Positions 9,024 through 18,390 of a stretch of DNA of 64,000 nt are shown one piece after another. Numbering within the stretch: position 1 is the stretch's first letter; each line of letters opens with the position of its first letter. The stretch is from JAJPKK01 sp963800215 (GTDB lineage: Bacteria; Pseudomonadota; Alphaproteobacteria; Rhizobiales; Xanthobacteraceae), in NCBI GenBank assembly GCA_963800215.1, contig CAWCZY010000002.1, forward strand, positions 165,096-229,095, in the 5' to 3' direction. The position numbers and the translations under genes are program-made. Under the pieces are notes generated by a model. That model was not told the origin of the DNA. It ran no database searches and saw nothing but the letters and a program-made list of their open reading frames with translations.

Positions 9024-10242
9024 AACTTTCATCCATCATAACGGTCGCTCTGCTTGTTGGCGGACAGCCAGCACTGGCGCAAATCGAAGGTGCGGCATTC
9101 CCGAAGGCCCCTGGGGACCTGGCTCATAGCGGCGCACCCGCTACCGCTAAGTCAATCGAGACATTAGCGCCGCAGTTGGGGCAACTACTGATGACGAATT
9201 CCAAGCTGCCTTTAGAGCAGCTTTCGGAGATCGCCAACCGTTTATTTAAGGATGAGGTAGGGAGCACCCGCAGCGCCAAGGATGCAGAGCTATACCGGAG
9301 TATTTCTCCCTCGGTGGTGCTCATCGTTACGAAGGATAGCTTGGGGTCCGGGTCACTAATTGGTATGGCAGGAGATATTGTAACTAACTGGCACGTTATT
9401 AAGGGAGCGACTGAGGTCGGCGTTGTTTTCAAACCGCCAATCGAGGGACAGCAACCAACAAAGGACGACATCAAAGCGGCGGTTGTCGTCAAATATGATC
9501 CTGTGACGGACCTAGCTCTGATTAGGACAGCGGACGTACCCACGGGACGAAAGGCAATTCGCATAGGCGACGGAAGCAACATAAGCGTTGGTATTGATGT
9601 CCATGCAATTGGACATCCAAAAGGCGAATCATGGACGTATACAAAAGGGATTGTCAGCCAATACAGGCTTGGGTTTGATTGGATAACCGACAAAGACAAG
9701 CATAGGCGGACGTCATTCAGACCCAGACTCCAATAAACCCTGGTAACTCCGGCGGACCACTCCTCGATGATAGTGGCGTGCTTCTGGGGGTTAATACATT
9801 CAAGGCCACAGGAGAAGGACTTAATTTCGCTGTTTCAGCTGACGAGTTAAGAGATTCGTTGGGCGAGCCAACGGTCTCGGTCAGCGTTCTGAGACTTCAG
9901 AAAGCCTCGTGCGAAGCAAAAGTGCTTTCAAAATTCCGCAACAAGGAGAATACTGCCACTGTAATTTCGTACGATACACAATGCACGGGCAGAGCTGATA
10001 CTAACTACACTGTTCCAGACAGCAAGGCGGAAGCCGTAACACTGACAAAGGATCGCAACGGAGACGGTCGGGTAGACGTAGAGTATTTTGATTTCAAGCA
10101 TAGAGGAAAGTGGGACTTATCGTTTTGGGACGAGACCTTTAGCGGCCGGTGGACACTCGTAGGGTATCATCCTGACGGAGGCGATTCGCCAACCGAGTTC
10201 GAAAGCTATGACGTTTTTCAACGGCGTCTAGCTAGTCGGTGA
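9020..10242 (+). pseudogene. Probably exported trypsin-like (HtrA-type) serine protease, frameshifted
   Basis: The sequence begins with a signal peptide, MKLSSIITVALLVGGQPALA. The protease domain shows all three catalytic positions: His in GDIVTNWHVIKGA, Asp in VKYDPVTDLALIRT and Ser in INPGNSGGPLLDDSGVLLG. A one-base shift around 9703-9706 separates the Asp part from the Ser part; restoring it gives ADVIQTQTPINPGNSGGP. No PDZ domain is seen. The C-terminal part has a calcium-loop-like motif, DRNGDGRVD, of the EF-hand/dockerin type. The gene follows the caspase-like gene with a 4-base overlap, which points to joint action. It could be activated by, or a substrate of, the caspase-like protein; that is inference. 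Confidence 0.75.
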
Positions 10243-10375
10243 GGATCGCCCGGAGATACAACGTGAGTCACTCTACGATTTCGAGGCTTTGATTTGAATG
10301 GACGACTCATTGGACGATTTCTTCAAGGACCTACCATCCGACGGGCGGTGGAGCCGCCGCCCCTTGATCTTCCTC

Positions 10376-10528
10376 GCACCGGAGTGCCGTGATCAAGTGT
10401 GCCCTGGTCGTGCCGGTTCTAGCATTTGCCCGGCGCTGTCAAGCACCTTACAGATCAAGAGCTTGAACGATTGCTTGCAGCAGTGATCACGGAGCAGAAG
10501 AGCCATGGGAAGCGGTCTGCAGGGGATG
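10376..10528. repeat. Degenerate repeat, copy B; rest of 10243-10747 has no supported gene
   Basis: This matches parts of 5952-6271 (copy A) in the same orientation. It encodes MPGAVKHLTDQELERLLAAV followed by ITEQKS, resembling the N-terminus of a small protein family seen beside rhizobial integrases. After about 35 codons the frame continues into apparently random sequence, so I do not call a gene. Confidence 0.5.
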
Positions 10529-10747
10529 AGAGATCACGCAAGCGGTACACTAGCGGAGAGGTAAAGTTGGTCGTGCTGCCTTTAGGCTTGCACGGTCATC
10601 GGATCAAGGCTCGGCGAGCGTCACTGGGACCGTTGCGTTTGAACGGTGGCGACGACTTGATTGGGCACCGCATCGATAGCCCATCAAGGTAGCCTCGCCC
10701 AGAGGGGGAGCTTTCTCCAAAATTGATCCACCGCAACCGATTGATGA

Positions 10748-12520
10748 TTATTTGTCTGTTTGATCCTTTAAAGCCCGCTTCATAGGGGAGGCCGCAGCTT
10801 GGTCGAATAATTCCCTTATCGTCTTTAGCGTCTCTTTTTCTACCGCCATCATCGTCTGATCCTTGACCACTGACGGAATGAGTTTAGTTTTTTCTCTCAA
10901 CGATTGGTCGCCGAATTCCATAGGTTCCCCGGAGGCCGCCATCACAAACTCCCCATCGGGACGGAGGTAGCGGTATGTTCCGTCTTTGAACCAGACTTGC
11001 AGAAATCGGTGGCGTTTTTCCATTGGGATTTGATTGGTCGTGGGGCCAGACCAGACCTGAATACGATCAACAATACCATGTAAATGAGAAGCTATTGCAG
11101 ATCGCAATGAAAACACTTCGTCGTCATCTACTGATTGAAGTCCGTCAACAATTTGACTGAGTTCCTGCTTGCTTTCCTCAAATGATTCTTCACGCTGGCT
11201 TATGACGATCTGCAACTGCTTCTTCTCTTCAAGTGTTTTGTCGAGTTCAGTCACGTTGTGATCGAGTTCGTGAATTTTGCCTTTCAAGTATTCCGAGGCT
11301 GGATCACCTGTAAACAGTTCAAAGGCTTTGTCACGACGGGACATGGCCTCAATAAGCCGGCCTTCCGTCTCACTTATTTCATCTTGCAACGTGTGTTGGT
11401 TGTTGTCGGGTCGCAGTTGACCAACGACTTGTGCGAGTTTGGCTTCCTTGATAAACGTAAGGAACGATTTCTCAAATTCGTGGTATTTGTACCCACCACT
11501 AAAACAGTCAGTCAAACCTCGTTTTGCTTTATCACATATCAGAAATTTGCCGTTGTTGCCACCCTTGTTTACGAAATGCATAGGACCATCGCACATAGCG
11601 CAATACAAAAGGCCGGAGAAAAGGTTCGCAAATCCTTTTCCCTTCCGACCTCCTCCTTCTATACGCCGACCGGTTAGAGATTTCTGGACCCTAAAGAATA
11701 GATTTTCATCTATTATGGCCGGATAATAGTTCTGGATGGGATTACCCGTTGGTTGTCGGGTTCCACCTTGTTTAGTGTGTGGCTGGAAGTTCGCCAGCAC
11801 GGCCCTATTCGAAAGTATCTTTTGTACATATGATTTGTGCCAGCCACTTGATTTTCCGAAAGTTGGGATGCCGTCTCTATTCAAGCGCCGGGCAATGAGA
11901 TCGGAACCCATCCCGAGATCGGCCGCTTCATGGAATATACGATTGATTATAGCCACTCTGTCAGAGATCAAGCTGAACTCTGTGCGACCTTCGTTTGTTG
12001 TAACCCAAGCAACTGACCGTTTCGTTAGAATGCCCCCTTTTTGTACGTTTGTTTTGCCATGCTGACCTAACCCGGTCTGACTTTGTTTTCGATTCATCGA
12101 AAGCCCGAGCCATGACGCCAAGGCTCATCATCAATTCGTAGGCATCTATTTTTTCTGGCGTGTATGATCGTCCATCTATCAGCGTAACTATTGTGATGCC
12201 GCATCTGATAATACCGAGAAACATTTCAAGCTGCGTGGTAACTTTCTGTCGTGACAGCCGATCTAATGATTTGACCAGCAAATAAGAACCCTTCTCGATC
12301 TTCCCATCTTTAGCTGCCTGGAGAAGTGTCCTAGACCACCTTTCTCGACATTGGCACCGCTATAGGCCGAGAGTCCGATGTCCTGAAAGCTCAGAGTGTC
12401 GTCTATGGTCAGGCCGTGTTCCCGAGCATAGTCCTCAGAGAGTTTCATCTGGCGACGAAGGCTATCGCCCTGAAGCTGGGCGGTCGTGGACATTCGGACG
12501 TATGAATATGCCTTCGGCAT
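10748..12520 (-). pseudogene. Large serine recombinase, frameshifted
   Basis: Three pieces give a protein of about 590 aa. The resolvase domain begins MPKAYSYVRMSTTAQLQGDS with the catalytic Ser in RMSTTAQ, followed by SLRRQ and SYLLVKSLDRLSRQ. A recombinase domain follows (IINRIFHEAADLGMGSDLIA, DGIPTFGKSSGWHKSYVQKI), then a zinc ribbon (LLYCAMCDGPMHF, then LICDKAKRGLTDC) and a coiled-coil tail. A missing base near 12321-12325 and an extra base in the C run at 12033-12037 break the frame; the second is a classic homopolymer indel. The first codon is about 100 bases from the comM junction, so this enzyme probably integrated the island. As written it could not excise it. Confidence 0.85.
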
Positions 12521-12618
12521 TCCTGGGCCTTCCGGCTTCGGTCCGAAATACCAGATCGTATTATCCTTGTTGTGTCCGCCCGATGTCTGCGGCCGAATGT
12601 CGCTAAGGCCGATTATTA

Positions 12619-12627
12619 GGCTGTAAC
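12619..12627. other. Probable island/comM attachment junction
   Basis: From the AAC codon at 12625 onward the sequence reads as comM (N-I-L-M-I-G-P-P-G-A-G-K-S). Just before it GGC TGT replaces the Gly-His (GGC-CAC) expected upstream in comM, and further upstream the comM frame is lost. The crossover therefore lies within these few bases. The second att site is outside the window. Confidence 0.6.
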
Positions 12628-13527
12628 ATCCTGATGATCGGGCCGCCCGGCGCCGGCAAGTCGATGCTGGCGGCGCGACTGCCGTCGATCCTGCCGCCGC
12701 TGTCGCCGGCCGAGCTCCTGGAAGTCTCCATGATCGCCTCGGTCGCCGGCGCGATCGACGGCGGCGCGCTCACCAACAAGCGGCCGTTCCGCGCCCCCCA
12801 TCATTCCGCCAGCATGGCGGCGCTGGTAGGCGGCGGGCTGCGCGCCAAGCCCGGCGAGATTTCGCTGTCCCACAACGGCGTCCTGTTCCTCGACGAGCTG
12901 CCGGAGTTCGACGGCCGCGTCCTCGATTCGCTGCGCCAGCCGCTCGAAACCGGCGAGGTCGCGATCTCCCGCGCCAACCACCGCGTCACCTATCCCGCGC
13001 GTTTCATGCTGGTCGCCGCCATAAATCCGTGCCGGTGCGGGCGCGCCGGCGAGCCCGGCTATGCCTGCAAGCGCGGCCCGGTCGGGCGCTGCGCGGCGGA
13101 CTATCAGGCGCGGCTCTCGGGTCCCCTGCTCGACCGCATCGACTTGCACATCGAGGTCGGCGCGGTGACCGCCGCCGACCTCATCCTGCCGCCGCCGGCC
13201 GAAGGCAGCCGCGAGGTCGCGGCCCGCGTCGCCCGTGCGCGCGCGACCCAGGCCGCGCGCTACGGCGCGCTCGGGCTCGGCGTGCGCACCAATGCGGAGG
13301 CCAACGGCACAGTGCTTGAAGCCGTCGCCAAGCCGGACAGCGGCGGGCTCGCGCTGCTGCGCGACGCCGCCGAGGCGATGCGGCTGTCCGCCCGCGGCTA
13401 TCACCGGGTGTTGCGGGTGGCGCGCACGCTCGCCGACCTCGACGGCGAGGAGCTGGTGCGCCGCGTCCACTTCGCCGAGGCATTGGCCTACCGCGCGCTG
13501 GCCGACGAGATCCGCCGCGCGGCGTAA
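12625..13527 (+). pseudogene. comM: ComM/YifB family Mg-chelatase-like ATPase, 3' fragment
   Basis: This is the C-terminal 300 codons of a protein normally about 510 aa long. It begins directly at the Walker A motif GPPGAGKSMLAARLPSILPP and continues with FRAPHHSASMAALVGGG, Walker B VLFLDELPEF, the four-Cys region CRCGRAGEPGYACKRGPVGRC, and the C-terminal Mg-chelatase lid domain (LSARGYHRVLRVARTLADL). The N-terminal Lon-like domain is missing because the island interrupts the gene. ComM promotes branch migration during integration of transformed DNA in other bacteria, so the interruption should abolish that role here. comM is also a known island target in Acinetobacter. Confidence 0.9.
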
Positions 13528-13748
13528 GCACCGGAATTCCGGACACTCTGGACGGGCCTCGACGGCGAAGCTCCGGTGGCGTGCGTTTCGCCGTGGCGCC
13601 CGTTTGCGGCGCGCTGCCGGCGAAGATTCACCGCCGGGGCGCCGGAAACGCATATTGACCGCGTAAATATTTTTTGAGTTGATGAAACCAAGCGCGCGGC
13701 GTCGTTGGCCATTCACGAGCGTCTACCGCGCTTATAAATGATAAAAAT

Positions 13749-13763
13749 TACACATTTAGTGTA
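13749..13763. promoter_or_regulatory. AT-rich inverted repeat in a gene-free stretch
   Basis: TACACATTTAGTGTA is an inverted repeat with 5-base arms inside the most AT-rich part of 13,528-14,126. I support no gene in that stretch: a 106-codon frame at 13763-14083 has no good ribosome site or family resemblance. The repeat could be an operator or promoter element. Confidence 0.25.
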
Positions 13764-14177
13764 TGTTATTTATATTTGTGATCGCGGTGCGTGGACGTGA
13801 TGGGGATACGTCTTTCGTCGATCGCTCCATGGATCGTGTCCTCTCGGCGAAATCCGGCACACCCGGCGCAGGTTTTTCTCGCGCCGGAACCGAACTGGAA
13901 AGGACGCTCATCCACCTGCCGAGACTGGCACGAAAGACCGATGTTTATGTCGATTTAATGCGCGGAGCGGCCTTGCGGGCATCCGAATCCCACCCCGCCA
14001 TCGGCATGCCCGGCAGTGCGCAGTCCCCGCGCCCGAACGCTCCGCGACCCCAGAATCGAGCCTTCGATTTTCTAAGCAGTTGATCGTCGTGTCGACCCGA
14101 CCGCTGGAAGACGCGCGCGGGATTCATTTCACTTGCACGCAAAATAAAAACGTCATAGTTTTTTTATCGGTGAATTA

Positions 14178-14193
14178 TATCGATCAATCGATA
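14178..14193. promoter_or_regulatory. Inverted repeat upstream of the first small secreted-protein gene
   Basis: TATCGAT-ca-ATCGATA forms 7-base inverted arms 31 bases before the ATG at 14225. The second copy has the shorter palindrome TATCGATA at 14824-14831. Its conservation in both leaders suggests a regulator site or part of the promoter. Confidence 0.4.
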
Positions 14194-14224
14194 AGGCACC
14201 GAGAACGACCAAGGAGAGGCAACC

Positions 14225-14449
14225 ATGCGTCAGTTTACTTTTGCAGCAGCAACCGTCGCAATCGCAGCTCTTTTTGCAGCGGCTCCGGCCTCGGCCGATC
14301 ACGTCCAGGGTGGCCCGATCAAGAAGGGCGGCCAGTGCTGGATTGGGTCAAAGGGTATGGATGGCGGCACCTGGGGCACGTGGGGCGCATGCCCGGCGTC
14401 CGCCAGCACATCGGCGGCAGTTCATCGCCGGGTCCTCCATCATTCCTAG
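14225..14449 (+). CDS. Small secreted Trp/Cys-containing protein, copy 1 (74 aa)
   Basis: The start at 14225 follows the ribosome site AAGGAGAGG. The first 24 or so residues are a classic Sec signal peptide (MRQFTFAAATVAIAALFAAA, then PASA). The mature part of about 50 aa contains GGPIKKGGQCW and GTWGTWGACP, with two Cys that could form a disulfide. It is a close paralogue of the protein at 14864-15085, and the two share their upstream regions. It ends just before a terminator, so it is a single-gene transcript. I recognise the pattern as a hypothetical family of Hyphomicrobiales; the function is unknown. Confidence 0.75.
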   Translation: MRQFTFAAATVAIAALFAAAPASADHVQGGPIKKGGQCWIGSKGMDGGTWGTWGACPASASTSAAVHRRVLHHS

Positions 14450-14476
14450 GCATCGCCTCCGGAGAACTCTTCTCGG

Positions 14477-14504
14477 GCCTCGCAGTCCCTGCGGGGCTTT
14501 TTTC
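14477..14504 (+). terminator. Rho-independent terminator
   Basis: An 8-bp stem, GCCTCGCA paired with TGCGGGGC (one G-T pair), closes a 5-base loop and is followed by six T residues. It lies 28 bases after the first small secreted-protein gene. Confidence 0.8.
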
Positions 14505-14795
14505 TTGCCCGCAGCCGCGTGCGCCGTCGGGCGCGATCGGCGGCTTTTCGAAGACGCGCTGTCTATGTGATTTAATGCGGCAGGCCCGACGCATGTTAAT
14601 TGATGTTTATGGCGCTCAGGACCATCGGCTCGCCGAGTGCAGCTAGCCTGCGGCGGTCAACCCTGGCCAATGCCCCACGACTGCGCCGGATATTTCTGAA
14701 CAGTCGTTCATCTTTCTCTGTTGTGTGTCCCGCGCGCGAAAAAAACACGACCGACGGCGGAATCCGATTCAAATTCACTTGCGCAGCAAATAAAA

Positions 14796-14831
14796 TTGAC
14801 ATAACTTTTTTATCGGTGGTTTATATCGATA
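14796..14831 (+). promoter_or_regulatory. Probable promoter of the second small secreted-protein gene
   Basis: TTGACA at 14796-14801 is a good -35 match, followed by a T-rich spacer and the AT-rich TTTATATCGATA. The corresponding position in copy 1 reads GTCATA, so the duplicated promoters may differ in strength. The -10 element is not certain. Confidence 0.4.
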
Positions 14832-14863
14832 ACACCCGTAAGAACGACCAAGGAGAGGCAACT

Positions 14864-15085
14864 ATGCGTCAATTCACCATTGCAGCAGCAGCCATCGCAA
14901 TCGCAGCTTTATTTGCAGCCCCGGCGTCGGCCGAAAGGGTCGATGGCGGCCCGATCAAGCAGAACGGCCGGTGCTGGCAGGCGCAAAAGGGTTCCGATTT
15001 GGGCACCTGGGGCACCTGGGCGGCCTGCCCGGCGACGGCCAGCGCTGTTGCGGCCCACAAGCGGGTTCGTGGCCATCGTGCGTGA
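14864..15085 (+). CDS. Small secreted Trp/Cys-containing protein, copy 2 (73 aa)
   Basis: The ATG at 14864 follows AAGGAGAGG. The signal peptide MRQFTIAAAAIAIAALFAAP ends with PASA. The mature part repeats the copy 1 pattern: GGPIKQNGRCWQAQKG, then DLGTWGTWAACP, with a basic C-terminus. Conservation of the Cys pair, the two GTW motifs and the GGPIK motif between the copies argues for selection. A strong terminator follows. It is probably exported to the periplasm; the role is unknown. Confidence 0.75.
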   Translation: MRQFTIAAAAIAIAALFAAPASAERVDGGPIKQNGRCWQAQKGSDLGTWGTWAACPATASAVAAHKRVRGHRA

Positions 15086-15114
15086 TGCCGCCTTCGAGGG
15101 CTGATTTGTTCTCG

Positions 15115-15140
15115 GGCCCCGCAGCGCTGCGGGGCCTTTT
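15115..15140 (+). terminator. Rho-independent terminator
   Basis: A perfect palindrome, GGCCCCGCAGCGCTGCGGGGCC (22 bases, 15115-15136), is followed by four T residues, just after the second small secreted-protein gene. Confidence 0.85.
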
Positions 15141-15293
15141 CGTTACCTGCCGTGCGCCCATTAACCCCGCGTCAACCGTCGCGCCACAAGACGCGCGGCC
15201 GGGTGCCGCGGGTGCAGGAATTGGCAAGCACACCGCGCCCACATTCGCCATGACGGCCACGCCCTCACGGGCGGCCGGCGGCGGAATGCGGCG

Positions 15294-16990
15294 ATGGATG
15301 GCAGCGCGGTACTTTACTTCAGCCTCGGTGCACTGGCGCTCGCTGCAGCCAGCGTGAGCCTCGCCTTCTACCGGGTCGACCGAGCCCGCCGCCGCCGCAT
15401 CGACATGCTCGAAGAACGCGTGGAAGCCTTTGCCGACCAGGAATGGGAATGGCGGGAAGCCGATGCCGCCAACCGCGCCAAGAGCCGGTTTCTCGCCATG
15501 GTCTCCCACGAGATCCGCACGCCTCTCAACGGCATTCTCGGCATGACCGACCTGTTGCTCGATACGGCGCTCACGCCGGAGCAATCGACCTATGCCACCG
15601 CGGTGAAATCCTCGGGCGACGCGCTGGCGCGTCTGATCGATGACATCCTCGATTTTTCCAAGATCGAAGCGGACCGGCTCGATCTCGACCTCAGGCCGTT
15701 CGCTCTACGCCCGCTGGTCGAGGATGTGGTCGAGCTCTTGGCGCCGCGGGCCCACGCCAAGGGCATCGAGATCGCCGCCTTCGTCGACGACGCCGCGGCG
15801 GGCCGCTTCATCGGCGACGCCACCCGCCTGCGCCAGGTCCTGCTCAACCTCATCGGCAACGCGATCAAGTTCACCGAGGCCGGCGGCGTCTCGATCGAGG
15901 TCGAGCCGGCGCCCGACGGCGCCCTGACGTTCCGCATCCGCGACACCGGCATCGGCATCGCCCCGGAAATGCAGGCCCGCATCTTCGAGGAGTTCGAGCA
16001 GGCCGAAGGCGGCGCCGGCCGCCGGTTCGGCGGCACCGGCCTGGGGCTTGCGATATCGAAACGCCTGATCGCGGCGATGGGCGGCGAGATCGGCCTCGAC
16101 AGCACGCCCGGCCGAGGCGCGACCTTCATCTGCACGATCGCGTTGCCGCGGGCCGAGCCCCCGGCTGCCGATAGCGCGCGGAAACCTCGCCGGAGCCGCC
16201 GTGCTGATCGTCGCGCCGGGGCCGATCGAGGGTCCGCTGCTGGCGCGGCAGCTCCATGCCTGGGGCGCCAGCGCCGAGATTGCCGTCACGCGCCGTCGGC
16301 GGCCGAGCGACCTGCTGCGCGACGGCCGGTGGGATGCCGTGATCGTCGACGGCGCGGTCGGCCGCGGCGCGGTCGACCGGATCGGCGCGCTGATCCGGCA
16401 TGCGGAGACCCGCGCGCTCGTGCTGGTCGCACCGCGCGACCGCGACGAACTTCCCGGCCCACCGGCATGCCGGCTTCGCCTATCTGGTCAAGCCGGTGCG
16501 CGCCGGCTCGCTCGCGGCACGACTCGGCGCGGCCGGTCCGGCGGCCCGCAGCCGTCCGCTGCGCCGCCGATCGTTCGCCGGCCCTGCCCATGCCGGCGGC
16601 CTCGCCATCCTGGTGGCGGAGGACAACGACATCAATGCGCTGCTGGCGCGCCATCTGCTGAGCCGGCTCGGGCACCGCCCGGTGATGGCCGCGACCGGCG
16701 GCGACGCCGTCACCGCCTTCGTCGCGGCGCAGGCCGCGGGCGCGCCGTTCGATCTCGTGCTGATGGACCTGCATATGCCCGGCATGGACGGGATCGAGGC
16801 GGCCCGCCGCATGCGCGCCGCCGAGGCGAACGGCAAGCGAACCCCGATCATCGCGCTCACCGCCGACGCCGGCACTGAAATCCGGGAGGCATGCCTCGCC
16901 GCCGGCATGGACGGCTTCGTGATCAAGCCGCTCGACCGCGAGCGGTTCGCGGCGGCACTGGCGCACATCGCTTCCGCCCGCGCGGCGTGA
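15294..16990 (+). pseudogene. Hybrid sensor histidine kinase/response regulator, frameshifted
   Basis: One N-terminal membrane helix (VLYFSLGALALAAASVSLAF) is followed by a short coiled coil. The HisKA domain has the phosphoacceptor His in FLAMVSHEIRTPLNGILGM. The ATPase domain has the N box (LLNLIGNAIKFTE), G1 (IRDTGIGIAPEM) and G2 (FGGTGLGLAISKRL). A degenerate receiver follows (VLIVAPGPIEG), then a good receiver with acidic residues in ILVAEDNDIN, the phosphorylated Asp in VLMDLHMPGMDG and the Lys in FVIKPLDRERF. Two one-base shifts break it, near 16170-16185 and in the C run at 16453-16455 (three C where two restore the frame). No periplasmic sensor domain is seen, so the signal is probably cytoplasmic or membrane-borne. 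Confidence 0.85.
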
Positions 16991-17150
16991 CGGAATTTCC
17001 GGAGCACCTTGCCGGTGGCCGCCGGAATTTGTCACAAATCTGTGCCCGCGCGATGATTATTGACTGCAAGATGAGTAACTTGATTCGCGCGAGTGGTATC
17101 GCGATTTCGGTCGGCTTGTTCGCAAGCTGAACGTAACGGGGGCGACCGCC

Positions 17151-18094
17151 ATGCTGTCCCGCGCCAAGGGCCCGAGCTGGCCGGCGAGCCGGTTGAGCGC
17201 GCCGCTCCGCTTCGCCGGGATTCCGGGCATCGTTCCCGTCCTCAAGGCCTATGGCGGCTTTCGCATCGCCGGCGCGGCGCCGGAAACGCCGCCGACGCTG
17301 GGACGGCTCGGTGCGCTGGAGGTGCGGCTGGCGCGCAACGCCGAGGAAATCCGGCGCGCGCAGAAGCTGCGTTACCGCGTGTTCTATCGCGAGATGTCGG
17401 CGGTGCCCGATGCGGCGTCGTTCCTGTCGCGGCGCGACGTCGATCCGTTCGACGCGGCGTGCGATCACCTTCTGGTGGTCGACCACGCCGCCCCGCGGCT
17501 GCGCAAATCGCCCCCGATCGTCGGCACCTATCGGCTGCTGCGCCAGGAGGTCGCCGAGCGCCAGTCCGGCTTCTACACGGCCTGCGAGTTCGATATCGAC
17601 TGCGCTGGTCATCCGTCACAGCGAGCGCCGCTTTCTCGAGCTCGGCCGCTCCTGCGTGCTGGCCGCCCTACCGCAACAAGCGCACCGTCGAGCTGTTGTG
17701 GCACGGCATCTGGACCTACGTGCTGGCGCATCGCATCGACGTGATGATCGGATGCGCGAGCCTGGAAGGCACCGATCCCGACCGGCTGGCGCTGCCGCTG
17801 TCGTTCCTCCACCATTATGCGCGCGCGCCGGAAGCCTGGCGCGCCGCGGCGTTGCCGCGCCGCTATGTCGAACTCAACCGGATGCCGAAATCGGCGGTCG
17901 ACGCGAAGGCCGCCCTGCAGAGCCTGCCGCCCCTGATCAAGGGCTATCTGCGGCTCGGCGCCTTCATCGGCGACGGCGCGGTGGTCGACTACCAGTTCGG
18001 CACCACCGATGTGCTGATCGTCCTGCCGGTGGCGGGGATCAATTCGCGCTACGTGGATCATTTCGGGCCCGGAGCCGAACGCCACGCCGCCTGA
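17151..18094 (+). pseudogene. OlsB-type GNAT acyltransferase (hemolysin-like), frameshifted
   Basis: The parts fit the Acetyltransf_5 family, which includes the ornithine lipid enzyme OlsB that transfers a 3-hydroxyacyl chain from ACP to ornithine. Markers are RRAQKLRYRVFYREM, DPFDAACDHLLVVD, IVGTYRLLRQEVA, FLELGRSCVLA, RTVELLWHGIWTYVLAHRID and the C-terminal LPPLIKGYLRLGAFIGDGAV. Extra bases near 17602 (T in GACTGC) and near 17668 (C in GGCCGCCC) shift the frame twice; removing them gives a continuous protein of about 310 aa. A membrane-lipid role is inferred from the family; general lysophospholipid or hemolysin-like annotations are also used for it. Confidence 0.8.
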
Positions 18095-18107
18095 CGCGGC
18101 GCGCCGA

Positions 18108-18380
18108 GCACTGCCCGGCGGGGGCTACGCCGAGCAATACCGGGTGGAGCCGGACCCCGCGCGGCTGATCGGGTACGGGATTTCGTTCGGCCAGGCCGCC
18201 GCCGCCGTCGAAGCCAAAAATGCGAGCTGCGGCGCCAATTACATCGAGCACAACGGAGAAGGCTATGTGGTGCGGACCAGCGGCCGGGTCGAGCGGCTCG
18301 CCGAAATCGCCGAAATCGCGGTCACCACCAGGAACGGCGTTCCGGTACGCCTCTGGATGACGGAACTGCAGCCCCGAGGG
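18108..18380 (+). pseudogene. Fragment of a CzcA/CusA-type RND efflux gene
   Basis: About 90 codons starting right after the acyltransferase stop match an internal part of heavy-metal RND pumps: YRVEPDPARLIGYGISFGQA, then CGANYIEHNGEGYVVRTSGR and IAEIAVTTRNGVPVRL. These correspond to a periplasmic porter subdomain of a protein normally over 1000 aa long. There is no start codon in a sensible place, and the frame ends against coaA. It is a deletion remnant with no expected function. Confidence 0.65.
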
Positions 18381-18390
18381 TGGCGCGCGC

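Larger units (their letters stand above)
1..12624. mobile_element. Right-hand part of a genomic island inserted in comM
   Basis: This stretch is clearly AT-richer than the sequence after 12,630 and carries integrase, recombinase, possible defence and hypothetical genes. It ends next to a large serine recombinase whose N-terminal codons lie about 100 bases from the point where comM coding sequence resumes without its 5' half. That geometry, integrase beside the attachment site and a target gene cut in mid-frame, is typical of an integrated element. The left junction and the comM 5' part are not in the window, so the total size is unknown. Several genes are frameshifted and there are internal degenerate repeats, so the island is either old and decaying or composite. 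Confidence 0.75.
14127..14880. repeat. Tandem duplication of leader plus start of a small secreted-protein gene
   Basis: About 110 bases upstream of each of the two small genes are recognisably the same. Both have TTCACTTGC, an A-rich run, TTTTTTATCGGTG, TTATATCGAT, and GAACGACCAAGGAGAGGCAA before the ATG. The first copy runs from 14127 into the gene at 14225, the second from 14773 into the gene at 14864. Each unit ends with its own terminator, so two whole transcription units were duplicated. Confidence 0.75.

Noticed and set aside
9020..10242. DegP/DegQ housekeeping protease
   Set aside because: There is no PDZ domain, the C-terminus is different and carries a calcium-loop motif, and the gene is coupled to a caspase-like gene in an island.
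12616..13716. 366-codon minus-strand frame opposite the comM fragment
   Set aside because: The plus strand has unmistakable comM motifs; the minus frame is Arg/Gly/Ala-rich without family resemblance.
13763..14083. 106-codon frame upstream of the small secreted-protein genes
   Set aside because: No ribosome site, no recognisable motif, and it ends in the leader region of a better-supported gene.
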